Shown here: positions 7,560 through 13,504 of the stretch, piece by piece
Layout: each line of letters starts with the position of its first letter
Numbering within the stretch: the first letter of the stretch is position 1
DNA from: Rhodospirillaceae bacterium
Lineage (GTDB): Bacteria; Pseudomonadota; Alphaproteobacteria; Rhodospirillales; Magnetovibrionaceae
Assembly (NCBI GenBank): GCA_029883045.1
Contig: JAOUJU010000017.1
Location: forward strand, 1 to 14,002
DNA: 14,002 nt
Reading direction: 5' to 3'
Made by a program: the position numbers and the translations under genes
The notes under the pieces: model-generated
The model's database searches: none
The model's input: only the letters and a program-made list of their open reading frames with translations
Told to the model about the DNA's origin: nothing

Positions 7560-7593
7560 TATCCACTGAACGTGTGGATAAGTGTGTTGATAA
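7560..7593 (-). promoter_or_regulatory. Two DnaA-box-like sites within a 21-base dyad
   Basis: On the minus strand, TTATCCACA (7573-7581) matches the DnaA-box consensus TTATNCACA exactly, and TTATCAACA (7585-7593) differs at one position. They have the same orientation and start 12 bases apart, close to one helical turn. The first box is also the right arm of a perfect inverted repeat, TATCCAC (7560-7566) and GTGGATA (7574-7580). The pair overlaps the -10 element of the predicted uvrC promoter, so DnaA could regulate uvrC, or the interval could be a minor DnaA reservoir or part of an origin. Only the sequence matches are seen; function is inference. Confidence 0.5.
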
Positions 7594-7618
7594 TTGAGGC
7601 TCTAACAAAAACTTTCAA
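7590..7618 (-). promoter_or_regulatory. Candidate uvrC promoter
   Basis: On the minus strand, TTGAAA (complement of 7613-7618) and AATTAT (complement of 7590-7595) are separated by 17 bases and match the -35 and -10 consensus at five and four of six positions. A start near 7583 would give a uvrC leader of about 120 bases. The -10 overlaps the TTATCAACA DnaA-box-like site. In such AT-rich DNA chance matches are common, so confidence is modest. Confidence 0.35.
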
Positions 7619-7706
7619 TGGCGGGCTTGGAGTCCTGCAATTTGCACAAAAATTAAGCACTAATACAACTTAATGAAAACATTACATAAAATTGTAAATA
7701 TTAGCC

Positions 7707-7722
7707 GTTACGGGTACGTAAC
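7707..7722. repeat. Perfect dyad GTTACG-GGTA-CGTAAC
   Basis: Six-base arms GTTACG (7707-7712) and CGTAAC (7717-7722) flank the tetraloop-sized spacer GGTA. No T run follows on either strand, so it is not a Rho-independent terminator. It could be an operator half-site pair or a small hairpin in a transcript reading from folB toward uvrC. No matching regulator is recognised. Confidence 0.4.
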
Positions 7723-7807
7723 AAGCGCCACAAGAATTACAACCGTTGGAAAGCATTGGACAAAGGAACCTGTGTAAAACTATTACCCATAGCCATGATT
7801 GGTGGTA

Positions 7808-7841
7808 GTTCCTTATAAAACAATGAGTTCCGGTGTGTTCC
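7808..7841. repeat. Three GTTCC pentamers with near-helical spacing
   Basis: GTTCC occurs at 7808-7812, 7827-7831 and 7837-7841, with start-to-start distances of 19 and 10 bases. The first and third extend to the octamer GTTCCTTA (7808-7815, 7837-7844). The inner pair reads GTTC-N6-GTTC, one base short of the alphaproteobacterial LexA box GTTC-N7-GTTC. The array lies directly behind the folB stop, about 350 bases before uvrC. Confidence 0.4.
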
Positions 7842-7846
7842 TTAAA

Positions 7847-8269
7847 TTATACTTCCGGATTAAAGCGCTCTATTTCCACGCCCACACTTGATACGTCGTC
7901 AAAAACATCCAGCTTTTCCACCCGCACTAAAACCGAGCGAACCTTGGGTGAGCTGACAAGACAAACGCTTGAGATCTCCTCGGCCATGGTTTCAACCAAG
8001 TTGATATGGCCCTTACGGCATACATCCCTTACGGCGGAAGCTATCTGTTCATAGCAAACCACATTATCCAAATCGTCACCCAAATCCCTGTCGCCCTCAA
8101 ACACAGCTAAATCAAGATTTATGCGAACCCTTTGGGTAGCCTTGCGTTCATGGTCGTGAACGCCGATTGAGGTCAAAAGTTCCAGATCGCGAACAAATAC
8201 ATGCCTGATTCCAGCGCGCGCATCGGCAATTGATGGTGTTGGCACCAGCTTAACTGTAGGACCGGTCAT
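7847..8269 (-). CDS. folB: Dihydroneopterin aldolase FolB
   Basis: FolB cleaves 7,8-dihydroneopterin to 6-hydroxymethyl-7,8-dihydropterin and glycolaldehyde in folate synthesis, and often epimerises it to dihydromonapterin. The 140-residue protein has about 22 extra N-terminal residues before the core. SIGVHDHERKATQ (34-46) carries the conserved E41 of the active site. VVCYEQI (70-76) provides Y73, which corresponds to the catalytic tyrosine region. LVETMAEEI (91-99) carries the pterin-anchoring E93, and VRVEKLDVF (115-123) holds the catalytic lysine K119. SSVGVEIER (127-135) is the usual final strand. It lies 62 bases downstream of the pteridine-reductase-like SDR, and GGAG is placed a few bases before the ATG. 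A later folate step may therefore be encoded by the neighbour. Alternative pterin epimerase roles in this family cannot be excluded. Confidence 0.92.
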   Translation of the reverse strand: MTGPTVKLVPTPSIADARAGIRHVFVRDLELLTSIGVHDHERKATQRVRINLDLAVFEGDRDLGDDLDNVVCYEQIASAVRDVCRKGHINLVETMAEEISSVCLVSSPKVRSVLVRVEKLDVFDDVSSVGVEIERFNPEV

Positions 8270-8331
8270 TTTTTTGCTCCAAAGGCTTTATCGGAGGCTA
8301 TTTCTATTGCCCCGGACGGAGCCTGACAAGG

Positions 8332-9102
8332 TTATTCGTTAGGCGGCAGTTTGTTCGACCCTTGTGCCCAGCCAAGGTGTTGCCCAGCATCAAGGGCTAT
8401 CATCTGACCCGTCATCGATGGCGAATGCATAATAAACCGTACCGTATCGGCTATTTCATCAGGCATTACCTTGCGCCTTAATGGTGTTTCTGACCACTGG
8501 CGGGCAAAATCCTCATTGGACTGTCTGGTGTTTTGTAACGTCGGTCCGGGACCAATACCATTTACCCTTATTCGTGGCGCAAGCGCCAATGCCAATGTCT
8601 GGGTAAGGGTCCAAAGGGCTGATTTGCTTAGCGTATAAGTCATAAAATAAGGCGTCAGGTTCCAGACCCTTTGGTCGAGAATATTTATTATATTGCCTTC
8701 TAGTCCGTCAGGTATTTGCCTATGGAATTCCTGCGAAAGCACGAACGGTGCGCGCAAGTTAACGTCCATATGCATATCCCAGCTATCGCGTGTGACGTCA
8801 TCAACGGTATCATTTTCAAACATTGATGCATTGTTTATTAACAGCGTAATTGGGCCAAGACCATCAGCAACAGCCGGGATAATTGATTTGACCTCGTCCT
8901 CGTTGGCAAGGTTTGCCTTGACCGCCACAGCGTTACCACCGGAATCTATTATGGTCGACGTCAGTTCCTTAGCGGCATTTTCAGAATTATTGTAATGAAC
9001 TGCAACGCCATATCCATTTGCCGCTAGATCGAGCGCTATGGCGCGACCAATCCTGTGGGCAGCACCTGTAATCAATACATTTGTTTGAGCAGAATTATTC
9101 AT
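8332..9102 (-). CDS. Short-chain dehydrogenase/reductase, FolM / PTR1 / PruA-like pteridine reductase
   Basis: A 256-residue NADPH-type SDR. The cofactor motif is TGAAHRIGRA (12-21), the TG-x3-R-x-G form of FolM and trypanosomatid PTR1 rather than the classical TG-x3-GIG. LLINNASMFEND (87-98) contains the NNAS motif. The catalytic set is D143 (NILDQRVW), Y156 and K160 (YTLSK): aspartate occupies the position of the usual catalytic serine, as in PTR1. IRVNGIGPGPTL (178-189) is the conserved PG segment. The family reduces dihydropterins (dihydromonapterin, dihydrofolate, dihydrobiopterin). Adjacency to folB supports a pterin substrate. Agrobacterium PruA is a characterised alphaproteobacterial member that makes tetrahydromonapterin and feeds a cyclic-di-GMP signalling pathway; equivalence here is inferred. 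The protein could also stand in for FolA, since no folA is visible here. No clear Shine-Dalgarno precedes the ATG. Confidence 0.88.
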   Translation of the reverse strand: MNNSAQTNVLITGAAHRIGRAIALDLAANGYGVAVHYNNSENAAKELTSTIIDSGGNAVAVKANLANEDEVKSIIPAVADGLGPITLLINNASMFENDTVDDVTRDSWDMHMDVNLRAPFVLSQEFHRQIPDGLEGNIINILDQRVWNLTPYFMTYTLSKSALWTLTQTLALALAPRIRVNGIGPGPTLQNTRQSNEDFARQWSETPLRRKVMPDEIADTVRFIMHSPSMTGQMIALDAGQHLGWAQGSNKLPPNE

Positions 9103-9164
9103 GACGAAAGAATGATTGAAGGTGCGGTTTGATGCAAGCCAAAGACGTAAATGAAATTATTTTT

Positions 9165-10142
9165 TTAAGGTATCCACTGATACAGGCTGGATACGCCATA
9201 CACCTGGAAAGCCACATACCCGCCATAGGTTCCCACCAATAACGCCCCTTCGCGGCGGCGAAAGCGTCTACCCAAAACAAGATAGGCAAATAACATTAAT
9301 GTTGCTGCCAACATTATCCACATATCAAAACGCTGTATTTGTTCTGGAATATCAAGAGGATGAACCGCAGCAACGCCGCCGCCAACAAGCAAAAGATTAA
9401 AAAGGTTTGAACCAACAACATTGCCGACCGCTACGTCAGTGTGCCCCCTTATGGCCGCCACCACTGAGGCGGCTAATTCAGGCAATGATGTACCTATGGC
9501 AATTACAGTCAGACCGATAACCTCTTCTGACACACCCAGATTGCGGGCAATTTCTGAACCGCTTTCGACCAAAAGATCGGCACCGTAAACAACACCACCA
9601 AGACCAACGATAAAAAATCCCCATGCCAGCCAGATGTTTATTTTTATGTCTTTGAATTCTTCTGTTTCGCGCTCGTGCAATTTTGCGCTGGGCATTCCAT
9701 CATTTTTTTCAAGAAAGTATGAGCGAATAAAATAAGCAACCAACGAAACAACCATAAGACTGCCAACAACTGACCCGATATTGCCCAGCAATGATATCCA
9801 AACAAAAAATATCGACGCCGCCAACAGCATGATGCCATCGCGCATCACCGCCTTGGGGTCGACCATAACTGGTGCAATAAGGCACGTAGCGCCAAGTATC
9901 AAAAGTATATTGGCAATGTTTGAACCAACCACGTTGCCAACCGCTATGCCGGGCGTACCGGCAATAGCGGCGTTCAGGCTAACCACAAGTTCGGGTGCTG
10001 ATGTACCAAAAGCAACCACGGTCATGCCAATTAACAATGATGATAGGCCAAGCCTAGTCGCAATCTGAACTGCGCCACGAACCATTATTTCAGCGCCGCC
10101 AAGCAACAAAATGCAGCCGATTACCAACTGAACGTAGGTCAT
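9165..10142 (-). CDS. CaCA-family calcium/sodium antiporter (TIGR00367 / YrbG type)
   Basis: A 325-residue inner-membrane cation/Ca2+ exchanger made of two homologous halves of about five membrane helices. The alpha-1 repeat has GTSAPE (46-51) and GNVVGSNIAN (69-78); the alpha-2 repeat has GTSLPE (217-222) and GNVVGSNLFN (240-249). E51 and E222 are the conserved ion-binding glutamates, and N70/S74 and N241/S245 complete the sites. A charged cytoplasmic loop (144-167) separates the halves. The duplication is also visible in the DNA, where the two GNVVGSN segments share long stretches of identical codons. Export of Ca2+ against Na+ or H+ is known for the family; ion preference here is not determined. 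Its ATG overlaps the rppH stop in an ATGA quadruplet (10139-10142), implying translational coupling. The gene ends 62 bases before the SDR. Confidence 0.93.
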   Translation of the reverse strand: MTYVQLVIGCILLLGGAEIMVRGAVQIATRLGLSSLLIGMTVVAFGTSAPELVVSLNAAIAGTPGIAVGNVVGSNIANILLILGATCLIAPVMVDPKAVMRDGIMLLAASIFFVWISLLGNIGSVVGSLMVVSLVAYFIRSYFLEKNDGMPSAKLHERETEEFKDIKINIWLAWGFFIVGLGGVVYGADLLVESGSEIARNLGVSEEVIGLTVIAIGTSLPELAASVVAAIRGHTDVAVGNVVGSNLFNLLLVGGGVAAVHPLDIPEQIQRFDMWIMLAATLMLFAYLVLGRRFRRREGALLVGTYGGYVAFQVYGVSSLYQWIP

Positions 10143-10639
10143 GAATTATCCTTTGAAACAATATTTGAAAACTCGTCCACAATTTTGTTATACAATTCGC
10201 GTTTAAATGGGACTATTAGATTTGGAACCTGTTTCATTTCAACCCAACGCCATTCGGAAAATTCTGGTTTATGGTGGGCATCCAAAACAATATCGCTATC
10301 ATCACCTAAAAAACGCATTGCATACCATTTCTGTTTTTGCCCACGGTATTTTCCGCCCCATAATTTTTCCCTTAGGTCTTCGGGGATATCATAAGTCAGC
10401 CAACCGTTTGATTGCGCAATTATTTTGCACTTGGATGTGCCTATTTCCTCTTCTACTTCACGAAAAATCGCAACCGCTGGGTCTTCGCCATCATCGATGC
10501 CGCCTTGGGGCATTTGCCATGCTGGACCGGGGGTATCAATTCGTTTGGCAACAAAAACATCATCGTTGGCGTTAAGTATCAAAGCCCCAACGCCAAGACG
10601 ATAAGGAAGATCAGAATTTATTTCTTTATCTTTGTTCAT
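10139..10639 (-). CDS. rppH: RNA pyrophosphohydrolase RppH (Nudix)
   Basis: A 166-residue Nudix hydrolase that removes pyrophosphate from the 5' end of RNAs, opening them to RNase E-dependent decay; some alphaproteobacterial members (IalA) were first described as diadenosine polyphosphate hydrolases. The Nudix box G-x5-E-x7-RE-x2-EE-x-G is complete at 46-67 (starting GGIDDGEDP and ending REVEEEIG), with metal-binding glutamates in the last segment. YRLGVGALILN (13-23) and WQMPQGG (41-47) are RppH group signatures. LTYDIPEDL and KYRGQKQKWYAMRF in the second half, with the PEFSEWRWV segment, are the features that separate RppH from other Nudix enzymes. It starts 12 bases after the deacetylase-like gene, so it belongs to the same operon, and its stop overlaps the start of the antiporter gene. 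Confidence 0.94.
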   Translation of the reverse strand: MNKDKEINSDLPYRLGVGALILNANDDVFVAKRIDTPGPAWQMPQGGIDDGEDPAVAIFREVEEEIGTSKCKIIAQSNGWLTYDIPEDLREKLWGGKYRGQKQKWYAMRFLGDDSDIVLDAHHKPEFSEWRWVEMKQVPNLIVPFKRELYNKIVDEFSNIVSKDNS

Positions 10640-10651
10640 TAAATAATATTT

Positions 10652-12130
10652 CTATCGGACTAGTTGCTTATTAGCCAGTGAAGACACCGGAACAAGGTCA
10701 ATCCCCTTGTCTTGTAGTGTTTTAATCCATTCGCTTAAATGTGCAATCGAAACTGGATAAGGTGAAATTCTGCCTATGGTAATTGACCTGCGCTGGGCAA
10801 GGGTTTCAAGTGCAGCCAGTTTTTCTTTAATTTTTTCCCCATCAAGCTCGGTGTCAATTTCCATTTCTACGGCGGCCCATGTAACTTGCTCTTTAAAGGC
10901 AATACGTGGAACCAACGTTTCCAACGTATACCCACCATCAACAAACATTAGGCCACGGTCTTTTATGGCTTTTAATATGAATGCGGTTTGTTCTTGATTG
11001 GTGGTAAACTTTGATCCAGCCACACCCATCAAACCAAAATATCCAGATGCGCGGCTCATAATCCATTCTACTTGTTTTACGTTTTCTTCGGGGGCTTCAA
11101 GCACCCTTAGTGTTCCGGGGCCTGGGTCCTCAAAAGGAAAGGATACCGATTCCATGGGCAGTGTCAGCAAAACTTCGTGGCCCACTTCACGCGCCCGATC
11201 TATCCAATAGGCAATACCACGAGAGTGAGAATCAATCGCTAAACTTATCTCTGGTGGCAGGTTTTTTATGGCGGCTTCGGTTGCAGCGCGAGACTGGCCA
11301 AGACCAGTAACTATAATCGCAATACGCGGACGATCCGACGTTACGTCTTTATTGGGGCTTGAATATTCCTTGAATGCCGTCTTTCCGGTATCGGAAATTC
11401 TAGGGATAAGGCCCACATCAATTTCTTCGACCATTTCATAATTGGGCGCTTCTTTCAGCGGGTTACCTTTGGGTGCGGGCGAAAGGTTGGCAAAATCTTC
11501 CGTAGTGGTGGCGGGGAAACTAACGCCCCTACCCGGTGCGGCATTGCCTGCGGCTAATTCGTTAAGTGATTTTTCTTGTTCTGTGCCATCCCCACCGCCC
11601 GAGGAATCGGTTGACCGCCCAATGGCTTGATCGAGCACCATGGTTTCAGCCTCAAGAACCTCAAGACTTTGCACCACTTTGGGTATTCTCGAATCGGCTT
11701 CGCTATCGGCGGGGTCTGGTGGCGCAACGATAAGCCATGTTATAATTCCTAAAATAGCGGCCACCCCTGCGCCCACACCGCCAAACATAAGAAGACGTTT
11801 TCTTTTTTCCGCCTCTTCAGCCAGCTCTTCGTCGGTCATTTCCTCATCGAAGTCGGGGACCTCTTCGCCGTCCTCGTCCTCGTCGTCGTCAATGCTGTCT
11901 TTGCGGCCTTTAGCCCCCCTGGGGCTATCGTCTATGTCGTCGTCATCTTTGTCACGTGATGATGAAGGGATAAAGTCATCTTCATCAATATCCTCGTCAT
12001 CAATTTTCTTTTTTTTCTTTTTCTTTCCAAAAATTCCAAGCATGCCCTTTACAGCACCAAGCTTGCCGATCACACCTTTTAGAGCGTCAAGTTTGATTTT
12101 AATGGGCAACTTCACTGATTTATTCTCCAC
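10652..12130 (-). CDS. Divergent polysaccharide deacetylase family protein (DUF610 / YibQ-like) with charged cytoplasmic extension
   Basis: A 492-residue single-pass membrane protein. Residues 36-42 are seven consecutive lysines, 44-108 are dominated by Asp and Glu, and 113-136 form one hydrophobic helix (starting LLMFGGVGAGVAAILG). A low-complexity linker of about 130 residues then leads to the periplasmic domain (about 265-492). That domain has RIAIIVTGLGQSRAATEAAI (269-288), GHEVLLTLPME (317-327) and DPGPGTL (335-341), the conserved segments of the divergent polysaccharide deacetylase family. IVTG at 273-276 replaces the catalytic Asp-Asp of true deacetylases, so enzymatic activity is uncertain. 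It lies between ctpA (30 bases) and rppH (12 bases), a conserved alphaproteobacterial order suggesting a role in peptidoglycan or envelope remodelling. Start: GTG at 12130 with AAGG close upstream; the next in-frame Met (residue 30) would remove a basic amphipathic segment. Confidence 0.87.
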   Translation of the reverse strand: MENKSVKLPIKIKLDALKGVIGKLGAVKGMLGIFGKKKKKKKIDDEDIDEDDFIPSSSRDKDDDDIDDSPRGAKGRKDSIDDDEDEDGEEVPDFDEEMTDEELAEEAEKRKRLLMFGGVGAGVAAILGIITWLIVAPPDPADSEADSRIPKVVQSLEVLEAETMVLDQAIGRSTDSSGGGDGTEQEKSLNELAAGNAAPGRGVSFPATTTEDFANLSPAPKGNPLKEAPNYEMVEEIDVGLIPRISDTGKTAFKEYSSPNKDVTSDRPRIAIIVTGLGQSRAATEAAIKNLPPEISLAIDSHSRGIAYWIDRAREVGHEVLLTLPMESVSFPFEDPGPGTLRVLEAPEENVKQVEWIMSRASGYFGLMGVAGSKFTTNQEQTAFILKAIKDRGLMFVDGGYTLETLVPRIAFKEQVTWAAVEMEIDTELDGEKIKEKLAALETLAQRRSITIGRISPYPVSIAHLSEWIKTLQDKGIDLVPVSSLANKQLVR

Positions 12131-12160
12131 TGCCTTATGTATGTCCAGGCATATGACAAG

Positions 12161-13504
12161 TTATTTACGTTCACTTGTTTTCATTTCCTGAAAAAGTGTA
12201 ATACCACGAATTAAATCAAAGGCACGACTAAGCTGGTAATCATTAGCATCGATTGATTCATCCGTTGCTTCGCTATTGTCATTTGCACCATTCGGTGCAG
12301 TCTTTGTTTTTTCTGATTCTTTTTGATCTTTGGTTTTTCCATTGTCCTTATCAAGCGCACCACGAAGATCTCTTTCACGGCGCAATTTTGACTGTTCAAT
12401 TGGTTCAAGCTTAGCCAGTGGAACAATGATATCGGGCGTTATGCCAACAGATTGTATAGACCTTCCCGATGGTGTGTAATATCTGGATGTGGTTATTTTA
12501 ATTGCACCATATCCAGTTAACGGCTGAATGGTTTGCACCGAACCTTTACCAAATGATTTGGTCCCCAAAAGTATTGCCCGACCATGGTCCTGTAAAGCGC
12601 CAGCAACAATTTCCGAGGCCGAAGCCGACCCGCCATTAATCATAACAACAATCGGAATGCCGCCAGAAATGTCGCCTTTTTTAGCCTGAAAACGTTGGCT
12701 TTCTTCGGGTTTTTTCTTAGAGCGAATAGAAACAATTTCACCACTATCTAAAAATGCATCGGAAATTGAGACCGCTTGGTCAAGCAGCCCGCCCGGATTT
12801 GAGCGAAGATCAACTACCAGTCCGCGTAGTTTTCCCTTGCCCGGTTCTTTGTTAAATTTATCAAAGGCTTTTTCTAGCCCTGCCAATGCCTGCGCATTAA
12901 ATTGTGTTATACGAACATAACCAATGTTATCAACTACGCTTGAACGCACAGTTCTTATTTTTATAACCGCACGAATTATTGTTACGTCAAACGGGTCGCT
13001 GCCTTCGCGCAATACGGTTAGTTTTATATCGGTGCCTACCTTGCCGCGCATTTTATCAACCGCTTCATTCAGCGTTAGGCCGATAACAGGTTCACCATCA
13101 AGATGAGTAAAAAAATCACCCGGTTTTATGCCTGCTTTAAATGCAGGCGTATCGTCAATCGGAGATATAACCTTAACTAAGCCATTTTCCATAGTGACCT
13201 CAATGCCAAGACCACCAAATTCACCTTTGTTATGAACCTGCATTTCAGAAAATGTTTTTTGGTCTAAGTAACTGGAATGCGGATCAAGCGAATTAATCAT
13301 TCCAGAAATTGCTGATTCGATAAGTTTTTGATCATCGGTATCATCAACATATTGGGAACGCACCCTTTCAAATACCTCGCCAAACAGGTTGAGCAGATCA
13401 TAGGTTTTTTGTTTATCAACCTCGGCGGCTTGTCCACTGTTTGAAATAGCAAAAAAAGTTACAAAAGAGCCAATCAGGGCAATTTTTAAGTTTTTATTTT
13501 TCAT
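12161..13504 (-). CDS. ctpA: Carboxy-terminal processing protease CtpA (S41 family)
   Basis: A 447-residue periplasmic serine protease that trims or degrades envelope proteins, including peptidoglycan hydrolase systems in other Proteobacteria. The N-terminus is a signal peptide (basic MKNKNLK, hydrophobic core 8-20, likely cleavage after GQAA at 27). The PDZ domain spans about 95-168, starting GEFGGLGIEV. The protease core has VVDLRSNPGG (230-239), and the Ser/Lys/Gln catalytic set is S295 in GGSASASEIV, K320 in FGKGSVQ and Q324, with the family's 25- and 4-residue spacings. YYTPSGRSIQ (342-351) is a conserved strand. The C-terminal 380-420 segment is Lys/Asp/Asn-rich and probably disordered. 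I chose ATG 13504: it starts the signal peptide, overlaps the upstream stop as ATGA (13501-13504), and has AAGGAAA upstream; the frame extends to 13537 but the extra 11 residues would spoil the signal peptide. Confidence 0.94.
   Translation of the reverse strand: MKNKNLKIALIGSFVTFFAISNSGQAAEVDKQKTYDLLNLFGEVFERVRSQYVDDTDDQKLIESAISGMINSLDPHSSYLDQKTFSEMQVHNKGEFGGLGIEVTMENGLVKVISPIDDTPAFKAGIKPGDFFTHLDGEPVIGLTLNEAVDKMRGKVGTDIKLTVLREGSDPFDVTIIRAVIKIRTVRSSVVDNIGYVRITQFNAQALAGLEKAFDKFNKEPGKGKLRGLVVDLRSNPGGLLDQAVSISDAFLDSGEIVSIRSKKKPEESQRFQAKKGDISGGIPIVVMINGGSASASEIVAGALQDHGRAILLGTKSFGKGSVQTIQPLTGYGAIKITTSRYYTPSGRSIQSVGITPDIIVPLAKLEPIEQSKLRRERDLRGALDKDNGKTKDQKESEKTKTAPNGANDNSEATDESIDANDYQLSRAFDLIRGITLFQEMKTSERK

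Larger units (their letters stand above)
7462..7846. other. Gene-free AT-rich interval between folB and uvrC
   Basis: This is the longest stretch without a gene in the window; both flanking genes are on the minus strand. It contains a DnaA-box pair within a dyad (7560-7593), a possible uvrC promoter (7590-7618), a weak AT dyad TTACA-N6-TGTAA (7682-7697), a perfect dyad (7707-7722), a DnaA-box-like TGTGTAAAA (7771-7779) and three GTTCC pentamers (7808-7841). I find no convincing coding region, tRNA or Rho-independent terminator. A 19-codon minus-strand frame (7737-7796) is too short to support. Confidence 0.7.

Noticed and set aside
7737..7796. 19-codon minus-strand frame (MAMGNSFTQVPLS...) with AAGGA upstream
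   Set aside because: Too short to separate from chance, with no leader-peptide features such as repeated regulatory codons followed by an attenuator.
7827..7840. Canonical LexA (SOS) box upstream of uvrC
   Set aside because: Spacing is GTTC-N6-GTTC rather than N7, and the site lies about 370 bases from the uvrC start and directly behind folB.
7462..7846. Chromosomal origin of replication as a firm call
   Set aside because: Only one perfect DnaA box, no strand switch of the flanking genes and no origin-associated neighbours; kept only as a finding to check.
9400..9960. Direct DNA repeat, about 500 bases apart
   Set aside because: Explained by the duplicated alpha repeats (GNVVGSN segments) of the CaCA antiporter.
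11640..12191. Plus-strand Ser-rich open frame (183 codons)
   Set aside because: It is the complement of the Asp/Glu- and Lys-coding part of the deacetylase-like gene; the Ser and Phe runs are a by-product of that codon use.
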